In this document: positions 42,052-52,712 of the stretch, in pieces
How positions within the stretch are numbered: position 1 is the stretch's first letter
Layout: each line of letters opens with the position of its first letter
NCBI RefSeq assembly: GCF_009763805.1
Contig: NZ_CP046804.1
Location: forward strand, 3,162,001-3,226,000
Reading direction: 5' to 3'
DNA length: 64,000 nucleotides
Source of the DNA: Vibrio cidicii
GTDB taxonomy: Bacteria > Pseudomonadota > Gammaproteobacteria > Enterobacterales > Vibrionaceae
Notes under the pieces: generated by a model
The model's input: only the letters and a program-made list of their open reading frames with translations
What the model was told of the DNA's origin: nothing
The model's database searches: none
Made by a program: the position numbers and the translations under genes

Positions 42052-42924
42052 ATGACCAGCAAGGAATCAGGAACGGTCTTTCCCTTCAAAAAGCCAACAC
42101 TCGTTGCCGATAATCGCGCAGCGCCGAGTCGCTTTGCGCGCAGTCAACTCAAGGCAGGGGAAGTGGCTCTGGTGGGGGCTGGGCCGGGCGATCCTGAACT
42201 GCTCACGCTCAAAGCCTTGACCTATCTACAACAAGCTGATGTCGTGTTGTACGACTACTTGGTCTCTGATGAAATTATGGCTTTGGTGCCGAGTGACGCC
42301 ATCTTGGTCTGCGTGGGTAAACGCGCCGGGCATCACAGTGTGCCGCAGGAAAAAACCAACCAACTGTTGGTTGATTTTGCCCAGCAAGGCTACAAGGTGG
42401 TGCGGATTAAAGGCGGTGATCCGTTTATTTTTGGCCGTGGTGGAGAAGAACTGGAAGTGTTGGCAGACGCCGGGATTCGCTTTCAGGTGGTGCCGGGCAT
42501 CACCGCAGCAGCGGGGGCAACTGCGTATGCGGGCATTCCTCTGACTCATCGCGACTACGCCCAGTCGGCGCTGTTTATTACTGGTCACCTTAAGGCAGAA
42601 AGCGATCAGATGGATTGGTCGACACTCGCACGAGGTCAGCAGACTTTGGTGATCTACATGGGGCTGATGAAATCGAGCTATATCCAAGAGCAGCTTATCG
42701 CGCATGGCCGCGCCTCAAGTACGCCGATCGCCATCATTGAACGTGGCACACAGCAGACGCAAAAAGTATTTAAAGGGCAACTGGCTGATTTAGCCACTTT
42801 AGCCATACAGGCTGAAGCTCCTGCGCTGATTGTCGTAGGGGAAGTTGTTCAGCTATCCGACAAGTTAGATTGGTTTCTTGGTGACGAACAGGTAAATCTG
42901 AGCACATTGGCTCAGTCTGTTTAA
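42052..42924 (+). CDS. cobA: Uroporphyrinogen-III C-methyltransferase, single-domain
   Basis: Methylates uroporphyrinogen III twice with S-adenosylmethionine to give precorrin-2, the branch to sirohaem for sulfite reductase. The 290-residue protein has the SUMT motifs [26 protein letters not shown] and VPGITAA, but lacks the CysG dehydrogenase/ferrochelatase domain, so precorrin-2 must be finished by another enzyme. The chosen ATG has GGAAG 9 bases upstream; an ATG five codons earlier is possible. Its place ahead of cysDN links it to assimilatory sulfate reduction. Confidence 0.92.
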   Translation: MTSKESGTVFPFKKPTLVADNRAAPSRFARSQLKAGEVALVGAGPGDPELLTLKALTYLQQADVVLYDYLVSDEIMALVPSDAILVCVGKRAGHHSVPQEKTNQLLVDFAQQGYKVVRIKGGDPFIFGRGGEELEVLADAGIRFQVVPGITAAAGATAYAGIPLTHRDYAQSALFITGHLKAESDQMDWSTLARGQQTLVIYMGLMKSSYIQEQLIAHGRASSTPIAIIERGTQQTQKVFKGQLADLATLAIQAEAPALIVVGEVVQLSDKLDWFLGDEQVNLSTLAQSV

Positions 42925-42981
42925 CCCCGAAGCCAACGTAATGGACCCATTCAGGCCGTCGAGCCTTAAAAGGAAAGAGAT

Positions 42982-43890
42982 ATGAATCAACAACGCTTGA
43001 CTCATTTAAAGCAGCTCGAAGCTGAGAGCATTCACATCATCCGTGAAGTGGCTGCCGAGTTTGATAACCCAGTGATGATGTACTCGATAGGCAAAGACTC
43101 GTCGGTGATGCTGCATTTGGCGCGCAAAGCGTTTTATCCAGGAAAAATTCCCTTTCCACTACTGCACGTTGATACTGATTGGAAATTTCGCGAGATGATC
43201 GAGTTTCGTGATCGCACCGCGGAGAAATATGGCTTTGAGCTTTTGGTACATAAGAATCCAGAAGGTCTGGCGATGGGCTGTAGCCCGTTTGTGCATGGCT
43301 CCTCTAAGCATACCGACATCATGAAAACCCAAGGGTTGAAGCAAGCGCTTAACAAATATGGTTTTGATGCGGCCTTTGGCGGCGCACGCCGTGATGAAGA
43401 GAAATCACGTGCCAAAGAGCGAGTCTACTCATTTCGCGATAAGAACCACACTTGGGATCCGAAGAATCAGCGCCCGGAACTGTGGAAAACCTACAACGGC
43501 CAGATCAACAAAGGCGAGAGTATTCGTGTCTTCCCACTTTCAAACTGGACCGAACTCGATATTTGGCAATACATCTATCTGGAAAACATCGAAATCGTGC
43601 CTCTTTACTTGGCCGATGTACGTCCTGTGGTTGAGCGCGATGGCATGCTCATTATGGTGGACGATGAGCGTATGGAATTGCGTGACGGTGAGCAGATTGA
43701 ACACAAGAGCGTGCGTTTTCGCACCTTAGGTTGCTACCCACTGACAGGGGCGATTGAATCAGAGGCCAATACGTTGACCGGAATTATCGAAGAGATGCTG
43801 GTGGCCACATCAAGTGAACGTCAAGGTCGAGCGATCGACCACGATCAGTCTGGATCGATGGAGCTGAAAAAGCGCCAAGGTTATTTCTAA
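42982..43890 (+). CDS. cysD: Sulfate adenylyltransferase small subunit
   Basis: The catalytic subunit of ATP sulfurylase, which makes adenosine 5'-phosphosulfate from sulfate and ATP. At 302 residues it has the PP-loop motif [11 protein letters not shown] (near 36-46) and the [16 protein letters not shown] segment. It works as a heterodimer with CysN, encoded 18 bp downstream. AAAGGAAAG precedes the ATG. Confidence 0.97.
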   Translation: MNQQRLTHLKQLEAESIHIIREVAAEFDNPVMMYSIGKDSSVMLHLARKAFYPGKIPFPLLHVDTDWKFREMIEFRDRTAEKYGFELLVHKNPEGLAMGCSPFVHGSSKHTDIMKTQGLKQALNKYGFDAAFGGARRDEEKSRAKERVYSFRDKNHTWDPKNQRPELWKTYNGQINKGESIRVFPLSNWTELDIWQYIYLENIEIVPLYLADVRPVVERDGMLIMVDDERMELRDGEQIEHKSVRFRTLGCYPLTGAIESEANTLTGIIEEMLVATSSERQGRAIDHDQSGSMELKKRQGYF

Positions 43891-43908
43891 AGGGATCGAG
43901 GATACATT

Positions 43909-45339
43909 ATGAACAGTGCAGTTGAAGCGCAATTGGCTGAATTGGGTATTGAAGGTTACCTAGAGCAGCATCAAAACAAATCATTACTGAGATTCCTGAC
44001 CTGCGGTTCGGTGGACGACGGCAAGAGCACCTTGATTGGTCGTTTGCTGCATGATTCGAAGCAGATCTACGAAGATCAACTGGCGGCGGTCCACTCAGAC
44101 AGCCAACGTGTTGGCACCACAGGCTCGCGTCCGGATCTGGCGCTGCTGGTAGATGGTCTGCAAGCTGAGCGTGAGCAAGGGATCACCATTGATGTGGCTT
44201 ATCGTTACTTCTCGACGCAAAAGCGTAAATTCATCATTGCTGACACCCCGGGACATGAGCAGTACACGCGCAACATGGCAACCGGTGCGTCAACCTGCGA
44301 TCTGGCGGTGATCCTAATCGATGCGCGCAAAGGTGTGTTGGATCAAACTCGTCGCCACTCGTTTATCTCCAATCTGCTTGGTTTGAAACATTTTGTTGTT
44401 GCGGTCAATAAAATGGATCTGGTTGACTTCTCCGAGCAACGTTTTGAAGAGATCAAAGCGCAGTATCTGGCCTTCTCGCAAAATCTGCGTGGTGAAACCA
44501 ACATTCAGATCATTCCTATTTCGGCATTGGAAGGGGATAACGTGGTGGAGCCAAGCCAATACATGAGTTGGTATCAGGGCCCGTCACTGTTGGAGATCTT
44601 GGAAAGTGTCGACGTAGAAAAAGCCAAAGAGGCGGGCGAGTTCCGTTTCCCAGTGCAGTATGTCAGCCGTCCAAACCTCAACTTCCGTGGTTTTGCCGGC
44701 ACCATTTCATCTGGCACGGTGAACGTGGGTGATCGCATTAAAGTGCTGCCGTCAGGTAAAACTTCCAGCGTGGCGCGAATTGTGACCTTCGACGGGGATT
44801 TGCAGCAAGCGCAAGCGGGCCTAGCGGTGACGATAACGCTGGCTGACGAAATTGATATCAGCCGTGGCGATCTGCTGGTACTGGAAGAGGCACAAGTGCA
44901 ATCGACCAACCACCTGCTTGCCGATGTGGTGTGGATGACGGAACAACCGTTACAACCCGGACGCGATTACGACATCAAGATTGCCGGTAAAAAGACCATC
45001 GGCCGCGTGGAAAGCATTCGCCATCAGTACGACATCAACCATCTTTCGTCGCACGGCGCCGCAGAGCTGCCGCTCAACGGTATTGGTCTGTGTGAGTGGA
45101 CACTCAACGAGGCGGTGGCACTGGATAACTACCAAGAGTGTGCTGATACCGGTGGATTTATCATCATCGACCGTTTGACCAATGTCACCGTCGGTGCGGG
45201 TATGGTAAGCGAAAGCCTTGCCGCGGTTGTTCAGGCAAACGGTGATTTCAGCGCATTTGAAGTTGAACTGAACGCTTTGATCCGTAAGCACTTCCCACAT
45301 TGGGATGCCAAAGATCTCAGTGCGTTGATTAAGAAGTAG
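43909..45339 (+). CDS. cysN: Sulfate adenylyltransferase subunit CysN (GTPase)
   Basis: A 476-residue EF-Tu-like GTPase that drives ATP sulfurylase by GTP hydrolysis. The motifs are G1 [13 protein letters not shown]3 [12 protein letters not shown] and G4 NKMDLVD, followed by two beta-barrel domains. It lacks a fused C-terminal APS kinase domain, consistent with the separate cysC downstream. Confidence 0.97.
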   Translation: MNSAVEAQLAELGIEGYLEQHQNKSLLRFLTCGSVDDGKSTLIGRLLHDSKQIYEDQLAAVHSDSQRVGTTGSRPDLALLVDGLQAEREQGITIDVAYRYFSTQKRKFIIADTPGHEQYTRNMATGASTCDLAVILIDARKGVLDQTRRHSFISNLLGLKHFVVAVNKMDLVDFSEQRFEEIKAQYLAFSQNLRGETNIQIIPISALEGDNVVEPSQYMSWYQGPSLLEILESVDVEKAKEAGEFRFPVQYVSRPNLNFRGFAGTISSGTVNVGDRIKVLPSGKTSSVARIVTFDGDLQQAQAGLAVTITLADEIDISRGDLLVLEEAQVQSTNHLLADVVWMTEQPLQPGRDYDIKIAGKKTIGRVESIRHQYDINHLSSHGAAELPLNGIGLCEWTLNEAVALDNYQECADTGGFIIIDRLTNVTVGAGMVSESLAAVVQANGDFSAFEVELNALIRKHFPHWDAKDLSALIKK

Positions 45340-45379
45340 TAGTAAGTGATGGGAGCGTGCTCCCCAGTGAGGATGAGGT

Positions 45380-47104
45380 ATGTGGGAGCAAGGAATGGTT
45401 TTGGCGATGCTGCTGGGCATCATCACATGTTTGCTCGTCACGAAAATTAAGCCGAGCTACATTTTTGCCGCCGCTGCGTTTGTGGCTTTTATGGCGGGAA
45501 TGAGTGATTTGACGAGCATTGCGGCCAATTTTACCAACTCCTCACTGCTGACTTTAGTGCTGTTGATCTTGGCCTCCACGGCACTGGAAAAAACGCGCTT
45601 GATTAGTTGGGTGAGTCGTAATATTTCCGAAGGGCGTTTAGCGACTGTGATTGCCAAATTGGGCTTGTCGACCGCGCTACTCTCCTCGTTTACCAACAAC
45701 ACCGCAGTGGTGGTGTCGTTGATTGGCGCGGTCAAACGTAATCAGCAGCATGCGCCGTCAAAGCTGCTGATCCCGCTCTCTTATGCGGCGATTTTTGGTG
45801 GTACGCTCACCTTGATTGGCACCTCGACCAACCTGATCATCAACAGTTTCGTTGAAGACGCGGGCTTGCCGAGCATGTCTTTCTTTGCGCCGACCTTGAT
45901 TGGTTTGGCGGTATTGCTGGGTGGGGTGCTAATCTTAATCCCGCTCAGTTACCTGTTGCCAGATTACGACGAGCAAGGACAAGATGATCTGCCGTACTTC
46001 TTAGAAGCGCGTGTTGAACCCGGCTCTCCTTTGGTTGGGCGTAGCGTGACCGAGAACAACTTGCGCGCTTTGCGTAAGCTGTTTTTGGCTGAAGTGATCC
46101 GCAATGGCGAAACAGTCTCTTCGGTTGGTCCGGATTTTGTTTTGCAAGCCAAAGATCGACTGCTGTTTTGTGGTGACGTAGACAGTGTCTCAACATTGCA
46201 AGAGATCCCTGGGCTGACGCTGTTCGGTCAGCAGCATCTTAACGGACAGAACTTTGTCGAAGTGGTGGTGAGCTCTTCGGCCAGCTTTTGCAACAAGACA
46301 CTGAAATCGAGCCGTTTTCGCGATCGCTTTGATGCCGTCGTGGTGGCGATTCGCCGCGGTCATGAGAGGCTGGAAGGCGGTTTGGGTAACATTAGCTTGG
46401 CTGCGGGCGACACTCTGGTTTTGGTGCCGGGCAAGCGTTTTGAAGCTGAGCGCCAGGCACATCGCAAAGAGTTTGTCTTGGTTAACGATCTCGATTCCAG
46501 CGCTCGCCTCGACAGCCACAAATCGACGTTAGTGTTACTGGGTTTTGTCGCGGTGATTGCGGCGGCACTGCTTAACCTTGTGCCAATCATCAAAGGGCTC
46601 GCCATCTATTTATTGGCCTTGCTGCTGTGCGGAATCGTACAGATCAGTGAGCTCAGACGCCGCTTCCCGCTGGATATTGTGGTGATAGTCGGCTCAGCCT
46701 TGTCGATCGCGCAATTGATGATCTCGTCGGGTTTTTCGGCGCGCATGGGCGGCATGTTTATCGAAGCATTTAATGGTTGGGGCGTATTCGGCGCACTCGT
46801 CGCCACCTACATGATGACGCTGATCCTCACTGAGTTAGTGACCAATAACGCAGCGGCGGCATTGGCGTTTCCGATCGGCTACAGTATGGCGATAGGGTAT
46901 GGGGTGGATCCAATGCCGTTTATTATGGCGGTGCTGTTTGGCGCGAGCGCCAGTTTTATCTCCCCGTATGGCTATCAAACCAACTTATTGGTTTACAGTG
47001 TGGGCAACTATCGCCTGTCGGATTATCTGAAAATTGGCGTGCCAGTGTCATTGGTCTACTCCACCTTGGCCCTTACTTTTATTCCGATCTTTTTCCCATT
47101 TTAA
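45380..47104 (+). CDS. SLC13-family permease with two TrkA-C domains, probable sulfate transporter
   Basis: A 574-residue inner-membrane protein with N- and C-terminal sets of hydrophobic helices. Between them are two cytosolic TrkA-C (RCK-C) domains at about 205-375, seen in segments such as [12 protein letters not shown] and [14 protein letters not shown]13 signatures are [14 protein letters not shown] and [14 protein letters not shown] in the two repeats. Sitting between cysN and cysC, it probably imports sulfate, replacing or supplementing a CysPTWA system; the substrate is inferred from context. Spacing is 40 bp after cysN and 11 bp before cysC. Confidence 0.85.
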   Translation: MWEQGMVLAMLLGIITCLLVTKIKPSYIFAAAAFVAFMAGMSDLTSIAANFTNSSLLTLVLLILASTALEKTRLISWVSRNISEGRLATVIAKLGLSTALLSSFTNNTAVVVSLIGAVKRNQQHAPSKLLIPLSYAAIFGGTLTLIGTSTNLIINSFVEDAGLPSMSFFAPTLIGLAVLLGGVLILIPLSYLLPDYDEQGQDDLPYFLEARVEPGSPLVGRSVTENNLRALRKLFLAEVIRNGETVSSVGPDFVLQAKDRLLFCGDVDSVSTLQEIPGLTLFGQQHLNGQNFVEVVVSSSASFCNKTLKSSRFRDRFDAVVVAIRRGHERLEGGLGNISLAAGDTLVLVPGKRFEAERQAHRKEFVLVNDLDSSARLDSHKSTLVLLGFVAVIAAALLNLVPIIKGLAIYLLALLLCGIVQISELRRRFPLDIVVIVGSALSIAQLMISSGFSARMGGMFIEAFNGWGVFGALVATYMMTLILTELVTNNAAAALAFPIGYSMAIGYGVDPMPFIMAVLFGASASFISPYGYQTNLLVYSVGNYRLSDYLKIGVPVSLVYSTLALTFIPIFFPF

Positions 47105-47115
47105 AAGGATTTGTT

Positions 47116-47739
47116 ATGAGCAGCGTGAGCGCGAACAACGATGAAAATATTGTCTGGCATCAGCATATGATTGATAAATCGTATCGTGCCGGGCTCAAAC
47201 AGCAAAAGCCAGCCGTGCTTTGGTTTACTGGCTTGTCGGGTGCGGGCAAATCGACCATTGCGGGGGCGCTGGAAACACGTTTGGCAGAGCTGGGCTATCA
47301 CACCTACTTATTAGATGGTGATAATGTGCGGCACGGTTTGTGTAGCGATCTTGGCTTTTCTCAGCAGGATCGCCGCGAAAACATTCGCCGCATTGGTGAG
47401 TTAGCCAAGTTGATGGCCGATGCCGGCTTGATTGTCCTCACCGCATTCATCTCACCGCATCGCGCTGAGCGCCAGTTAGTGCGGGATCTGTTGCCCGACG
47501 GCGAGTTTATTGAAGTGTTCGTCAACACCTCATTGCAAGTGTGTGAGCAGCGTGATCCGAAAGGCTTATATAAGAAAGCTCGCGCCGGAGAGATCGCCAA
47601 CTTTACTGGCATCGATTCGGATTATGAAGCGCCACTCAATGCAGAGATCGATCTGCCTGCCGGAGAGAAACCGATTGAGGTACTGGTGGATCAATGCATT
47701 GCAACGCTGGTGGCTCGCGGGATCATTCGCTCATCCTAA
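47116..47739 (+). CDS. cysC: Adenylylsulfate kinase
   Basis: Phosphorylates APS to PAPS, the second activation step of sulfate assimilation. At 207 residues it has the P-loop GLSGAGKST (39-47), the phosphoserine-type residue Ser113 in FISPHRAER, and the substrate lid region [15 protein letters not shown]. Last gene of the cobA-cysDN-permease-cysC operon; no clear terminator before the convergent gene that follows. Confidence 0.97.
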   Translation: MSSVSANNDENIVWHQHMIDKSYRAGLKQQKPAVLWFTGLSGAGKSTIAGALETRLAELGYHTYLLDGDNVRHGLCSDLGFSQQDRRENIRRIGELAKLMADAGLIVLTAFISPHRAERQLVRDLLPDGEFIEVFVNTSLQVCEQRDPKGLYKKARAGEIANFTGIDSDYEAPLNAEIDLPAGEKPIEVLVDQCIATLVARGIIRSS

Positions 47740-47755
47740 CCACCAGTGAGCGGCA

Positions 47756-48658
47756 TCATACCGTATGGTGAATGCCGCTTTGCACATCACTCTGCACGGT
47801 AAATTTTTGATTAAGCATCGCCAGCATCTGATCGTAATACTGGCTGTTGGGTTTATTGCCGAGCAGTTTACACAGTTCATTGCCCGTCGGCGTAAAGCGG
47901 TAATAGAGCAGGCGCACGCCTTTACTCAGCACATTCAACTGCAAGTTGCGCCCTTGATAACTTAAAATCAGCGGTGTTTCGATTTCGATTTCACCCGATT
48001 CCAACTCAGTGCCATGCAGCAGGCCCAATTCAATCAGCACCAACAAGCTAGAAAACGACAACTGGAAGCTGCCCATGTTGATGTTGGTGGTGGTGTCGCG
48101 TTTGCCAAAACTGAAAATGCCGCCTTGAAAACGATAGCCAATCAGCAGCTTACGACTGTTGTCTGCACCAAAACTGCAAGCGAGTGACGAGGCGCGTTGC
48201 AGGATGTGCGCCTCTTTCGGCGTCATGTCATGCAGTACCTTCAAGGCTTTCATCGAGGTGGAACCTGGGTTGGTTACTTCTCGTTTCAGCACTTGTGCCC
48301 ACAGTTTCTGCATCGCTGAGTTGTGGATCTCTTGCGCCATATCGAAAAAGCGGTACAGCCAATCTTGATCCGGATCGCCTGCGGTTTCATCTTTGCAAGA
48401 GAGATGGGCCAGTTTCAAGATCTGTTCAAGGTTACGCTGGCGCTGCTCTTTGCGCTTCTCTTCACGCAACAAAGCCCGTTCGATGGTGGTTTTTTGCGGC
48501 GGATCTTTTTGCAGCAGCGCGTCTAAGCCATAGGTTTGTGCGATCGTCGTGATGCGGCTGGCGCTGTCACGAATGTAACCACTTTTCTTCTCTTGGCTGC
48601 TGTGCGGCTTGGGATCGGCTTCTTGGTCAATTACGACCGGCGTTCGGCTATCCGCCAT
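47756..48658 (-). CDS. TIGR03899 family protein (unknown function)
   Basis: A 300-residue cytosolic protein that I assign, from memory of Vibrio annotation, to the TIGR03899 family; no function is known. The N-terminus is charged and Lys/Arg/Gln-rich (TTIERALLREEKRKEQRQRN), consistent with a coiled coil. The middle (FFDMAQEIHNSAMQKLWAQVL) resembles the DUF2806 core, and no membrane segment or signal is present. Converges on cysC and diverges from the small membrane ORF. Confidence 0.7.
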   Translation of the reverse strand: MADSRTPVVIDQEADPKPHSSQEKKSGYIRDSASRITTIAQTYGLDALLQKDPPQKTTIERALLREEKRKEQRQRNLEQILKLAHLSCKDETAGDPDQDWLYRFFDMAQEIHNSAMQKLWAQVLKREVTNPGSTSMKALKVLHDMTPKEAHILQRASSLACSFGADNSRKLLIGYRFQGGIFSFGKRDTTTNINMGSFQLSFSSLLVLIELGLLHGTELESGEIEIETPLILSYQGRNLQLNVLSKGVRLLYYRFTPTGNELCKLLGNKPNSQYYDQMLAMLNQKFTVQSDVQSGIHHTV

Positions 48659-48854
48659 CGTACCTTCCTTTCCATTGCAGGGTGAATGCTAGGCTCAATG
48701 TACCCCTTATCGCCAAACCAGTGCAATAATGAGCAATCACACTCTTGGCGATCAATTTGCGCTTAGAGTGGCGAAAATCGTGATCTCGATAAAAATGCGC
48801 TGTCACAAATGATAATAAGTTGTTAAAATTGTTATTGTCTTTTGTGAGGGGCTT

Positions 48855-48959
48855 ATGAAGTATTTCGGAGAGAATAAACTTAAAAAGCACCTGCCAACCG
48901 CGCTGCTATTGGTTGCTTATTTGGCAACTTTGATCTATTTAGCCAAATATATCGCCTGA
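48855..48959 (+). CDS. Small single-helix membrane protein (34 residues)
   Basis: The frame starts MKYFGENKLKKHLPT, with one hydrophobic segment (residues 15-33, ALLLVAYLATLIYLAKYIA) preceded by positive charges, so insertion with the N-terminus inside the cell is predicted. GAGGGG lies 4 bases before the ATG, a strong ribosome site. A half-Fur-like AATGATAATAA is at about 48808-48818 upstream. No family recognised; it could be a small regulatory membrane protein or a chance frame with a good start. Confidence 0.5.
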   Translation: MKYFGENKLKKHLPTALLLVAYLATLIYLAKYIA

Positions 48960-48999
48960 GCCAGTGAGATTGACAGGTTACGTCGATGTTTAAAATTGG

Positions 49000-49497
49000 T
49001 TACATGTCATCGTAAGCTTCAATCGCATCCCCTTGGATGACATAAGCCGTTTCTGCCAACTCGTGGCTGACGGTCTCCGTTTTCAGCGTTCCCACCACGT
49101 AAATCACATCCCACAGCTCTTGGACTGGCGCACCTTTGGGGAACTTAACGTAAATAATTTGGTTTGGCGGCGGTGGCGGCACATGGATGCACGCGCCAAA
49201 GTAAGGCACCAGCAAAAACTCGGTCACTTTATTGGCATCCCCTTCCAGAGGAATCACAAAACCGGGGATCTTCACTTTACTGCCATTGAGCTCTGGACGA
49301 ACGCCACCCAATTTGGTTTGGCTGACCGCATTACCGGAATGGTCGGCGGCGGGCATGCCGACGCTGTCGAAGAGTTTTCTCTCTTGCTCGGGCACCAGAT
49401 CGATCCAGTCTAGTGTCATCACATCCTGGCTGGCTGCCAAGGCGGGAAACCAAGGCGTTAAAATTAAGCTTAATAGCAAGATAACTTTGCTTTTCAT
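49000..49497 (-). CDS. DUF3299 family periplasmic protein
   Basis: A 165-residue secreted protein with a Sec signal (LLLSLILTPWFPALAAS) and a DUF3299 domain (VKIPGFVIPLEGD, LVPYFGACIHVPPPPPNQ). Its Cys and His in the GACIHVPPPP segment could bind metal. It starts 6 bp after the permease stop, so it is the last gene of the zinc-type operon. The role is unknown; the context suggests handling of metal passed by the transporter. Confidence 0.8.
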   Translation of the reverse strand: MKSKVILLLSLILTPWFPALAASQDVMTLDWIDLVPEQERKLFDSVGMPAADHSGNAVSQTKLGGVRPELNGSKVKIPGFVIPLEGDANKVTEFLLVPYFGACIHVPPPPPNQIIYVKFPKGAPVQELWDVIYVVGTLKTETVSHELAETAYVIQGDAIEAYDDM

Positions 49498-49503
49498 GAA
49501 CGA

Positions 49504-50764
49504 TTAAATCCTTATGGTCATTCCATCACTGAGAGATTGTTTGTAAGCCCGGAAAGCAGGAATAAAGCCGATGAAGATTCCTGCCCCTTGGACACAAGCA
49601 AGGAGCAGCCACTCATGCGCCGAGATGGCCGTCATTGCAATATTGATTCCGTACTGTTGCTGAATCAGCGGGTGAGCCACGGCGATCAGCGCGTACACCC
49701 CGGCTACCCCAGTCACAATCCCGACAAACGTGAGCAGGCTCGCTTCACTTATAAGCAGGGTAAAGACATGCCGTGGGCGCGCGCCCATTGCCCTGAGGAT
49801 CGCCATTTCACGCCGCCGTTTCTTGTAAGCTGGTGAGTAGGCTGCTGAGCATACCCAAAAGACCCGCGACGACCACAAACACCGACACCGCCAGCAGCGC
49901 TTGCTCGGCAACCGACATCATCCCCCAAAGTTCATGCAAAGCGACACCTGGCATAATGGCGCTAAGCGGCTCTTGCGGGTAGGTGTTGATCTGTCTTTGT
50001 AGGGCGAACGTTTGAATGCGCGACTTGAGGCCAATCAGCATCGCGGTGATCTGCTTGGGCTGGAAGTCTCTGTGTGCCAGTTGCGTTGCATCGGGCGTTG
50101 GGCCCATGCGCGCACCAGATTCCCAGCCGACATGAATCGCTTCAATCGCCTCAAGTGAGACGTGCACGGTTTTGTCTACGGGTGTGCCTGTCGGGGCTAA
50201 AATGCCGACCACTTTGAAGGGCAAATTGTCATGGCGACTGAAGCCGACATCGCTGATGCCGTGCGCGATGACTATCTCACTGCCTAGCTGGTAACCGAGT
50301 GTTTTCGCCACATCGTAGCCAAGCACGGTTTCAAACAAGCCGTTGAACGCTTTACCTTGGGAAAAAGTCAGTGGTTGCTTACTTCCGTACTTGTAGTGCT
50401 CAAAGTAGCTGTGGTTGGTGCCCATCACCCGAAAACCTTGGTGTGAATCGCCGAGTGAGATGGGAATTGCCCATTCAACCGAGCGATGGTTGGCAAACTC
50501 TTGGTAGCTTTTCCAGTCGATATTGTTGGTGGCGTTGCCAATACGAAATACCGAGTAAAGCAGCAAGTTCACTTGGCCAGATCGGCCTCCGACAATGAGG
50601 TCTGTGCCGGAAATGGTATTGGCAAAGCTCTCTTTGGCTTGGGTGCGAATTCGCTCCACGCCCATCAGCAGCAGCACAGAAATGGCGACCGTCATGACCG
50701 TTAGTGCGGCGGTGGCTTTACGGTTACGTAAACTTTTCCAAGCGAGATTGAAGATGGCACTCAT
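49504..50764 (-). CDS. FtsX/MacB-type ABC transporter permease, with a one-base insertion
   Basis: An inner-membrane permease of the MacB/LolC type: one N-terminal helix, a large periplasmic domain (about 45-270), and three C-terminal helices. The frame breaks at 49818-49822 (GAAAC in coding sense); reading GAAC restores TSLQERRREMAILRAMGA, the typical conserved FtsX-core sequence, and a protein of 419 residues. Its ATG overlaps the ATPase stop (ATGA). This architecture usually moves lipoproteins, peptides or signals instead of importing metals, which makes its place in a metal operon notable. Confidence 0.87.
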
Positions 50765-51465
50765 GCGATAACTCCTGCTTGGTTCAATTCACGTAAGTCG
50801 ATAGTGCGGTTAAACAGCGCTTCCAAACTCGGATCGTGGCTGACGAAAATCAGGGTGGCGTTGACCGAGTTGGCTTGCTCCATCAGCAGTTCGATAAAAG
50901 CGCTGCGGTTGTCGTAATCGAGCGCGGAAGTGGGCTCATCTGCAATGACTAACTCTGGCGCACCGATCAGCGCGCGCGCCGCAGCAACGCGCTGTTGCTG
51001 GCCGATACTCAGTTCGCTGACGGGTTTGTTGTGCAGCGCGGGCGGCAGATGCAGGCGCGTTAACAGCTGTACTGCCCGCTCGTGAGCCTGACCGCCAACT
51101 TGTCCCGCGCGCAGCTTGGAAAACTGACAAGGCAGCAGCACGTTTTCCACCACATTGAGGTAGGGCAACAAGTTGAACTGCTGGAAAATGTAGCCGATGT
51201 GATCGGCGCGAAACTTGTCTCGCGCACTGGGCGACAAGCTGCCGAGATCGGTGCCGAGAATACGCAGTTGCCCAGATTGCAGCGCGTTAATGCCAGTCAT
51301 TAGACTGAGCAACGTCGATTTGCCACAACCGCTGGGGCCTTTTATAAAAACGTGCTCACCACGCAAAATACGCAGCTCCGGGATGTGTAAGATCGGCTGC
51401 TGCGCATCTTTCCATGTAAACGTGGCCTGATTGAGCCAAACCACTTCAGACGAAGTATTTACCAT
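50761..51465 (-). CDS. ABC transporter ATP-binding protein (LolD/MacB type)
   Basis: A 234-residue ATPase that energises the adjacent permease. Walker A is GPSGCGKST, the signature LSIGQQQRVAAARAL is present, and Walker B is LVIADEPTSALD followed by the H-loop FVSHDP. It is the LolD/MacB subtype by length and signature. It follows an intrinsic terminator that separates it from the zrgA-like gene and is coupled to the permease by a 4-bp overlap. Confidence 0.93.
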   Translation of the reverse strand: MVNTSSEVVWLNQATFTWKDAQQPILHIPELRILRGEHVFIKGPSGCGKSTLLSLMTGINALQSGQLRILGTDLGSLSPSARDKFRADHIGYIFQQFNLLPYLNVVENVLLPCQFSKLRAGQVGGQAHERAVQLLTRLHLPPALHNKPVSELSIGQQQRVAAARALIGAPELVIADEPTSALDYDNRSAFIELLMEQANSVNATLIFVSHDPSLEALFNRTIDLRELNQAGVIA

Positions 51466-51495
51466 AGATTTTCACCATGCTCTGTGCTTTTCAGA

Positions 51496-51526
51496 AAAAG
51501 CAGGTAAGTAAACACTTACCTGCTCG
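51496..51526 (-). terminator. Intrinsic terminator inside the zinc-type operon
   Basis: A perfect 10-bp inverted repeat, GCAGGTAAGT with its complement (51500-51509 and 51514-51523), closes a 4-base loop; on the minus strand it runs into TTTTT. It lies just after the DUF2796 stop and 35 bp before the ATPase start, so it would reduce expression of the transporter genes relative to the binding protein. Confidence 0.85.
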
Positions 51527-51530
51527 GTTC

Positions 51531-52173
<643 letters not shown>

Positions 52174-52212
52174 GAATAAATTCCTTATTTGTCTGAATTG
52201 TCGATATTTGGT

Positions 52213-52518
52213 TTAACAATAGGTCAAATAAGGCGGTGAACGCGCGAGGTAAGCCGAAAAGCTCTCAGCACGAGTTTCGCTTTGCCAGATGAAAACAGAG
52301 CAAAGTGTCGCAGCCGTGACTGCTGTGTGCTGCGGCAGGCTTGCGCCAAGGCCGTGGCTGGCACTGGCAAACTGCTCGCAATGGTGTTGCAGGTGGTGTT
52401 CGGGGTTGAAGTCCAACTGATGGGCAAGGCTGGCAAAGCTGAGAAATAGCGTCAACACCACCGCCAAGTAGGCAGTGTAGTGGAATCTGAAATGACGAAG
52501 ACGTATCCAACCCGGCAT
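52213..52518 (-). CDS. DUF2607 family membrane-associated protein
   Basis: A roughly 101-residue protein, assigned to the Vibrio-type DUF2607 family. One hydrophobic segment (TAYLAVVLTLFLSFASLAH) is followed by a His-rich stretch LQHHCEQFAS and several Cys, suggesting a membrane-anchored or secreted metal-binding protein. The ATG used (MPGWIRLR) lies 24 bp downstream of a Zur-like palindrome; a GTG 60 bp upstream would place that operator inside the gene and is less likely. Probably the first gene of the zinc operon. Confidence 0.68.
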   Translation of the reverse strand: MPGWIRLRHFRFHYTAYLAVVLTLFLSFASLAHQLDFNPEHHLQHHCEQFASASHGLGASLPQHTAVTAATLCSVFIWQSETRAESFSAYLARSPPYLTYC

Positions 52519-52541
52519 GTTTACGGCGACCAGTGACAAGG

Positions 52542-52556
52542 TGTTACAATATAACA
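52542..52556. promoter_or_regulatory. Zur-like operator upstream of the zinc-type operon
   Basis: TGTTACAATATAACA differs at one position from the core palindrome TGTTATAATATAACA of gammaproteobacterial Zur sites. It overlaps a possible minus-strand -10 (TATATT) with a -35-like TGAACT about 18 bp upstream, so bound Zur would block the promoter. The genes downstream have His-rich products, as expected for zinc control. Confidence 0.75.
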
Positions 52557-52640
52557 GCTGTAGCGCAAAAAAGTTCACTCATTTTTCTATAAATAGACTT
52601 TTTATAAAACGATTTTATTAAAATTTTCTCATTCAATGAC

Positions 52641-52670
52641 AAAAACCCATACCGTGTGAGTATGGGTTTT
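52641..52670 (-). terminator. Intrinsic terminator of ytfJ
   Basis: AAAACCCATA and TATGGGTTTT pair around a 9-base loop; on the minus strand the stem ends in a T-run. It lies about 43 bp after the ytfJ stop and insulates the zinc operon. Confidence 0.85.
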
Positions 52671-52712
52671 GTGCACAGGCTGCGACGCCGCTCTCGCTGA
52701 GCCAATCGTGCG

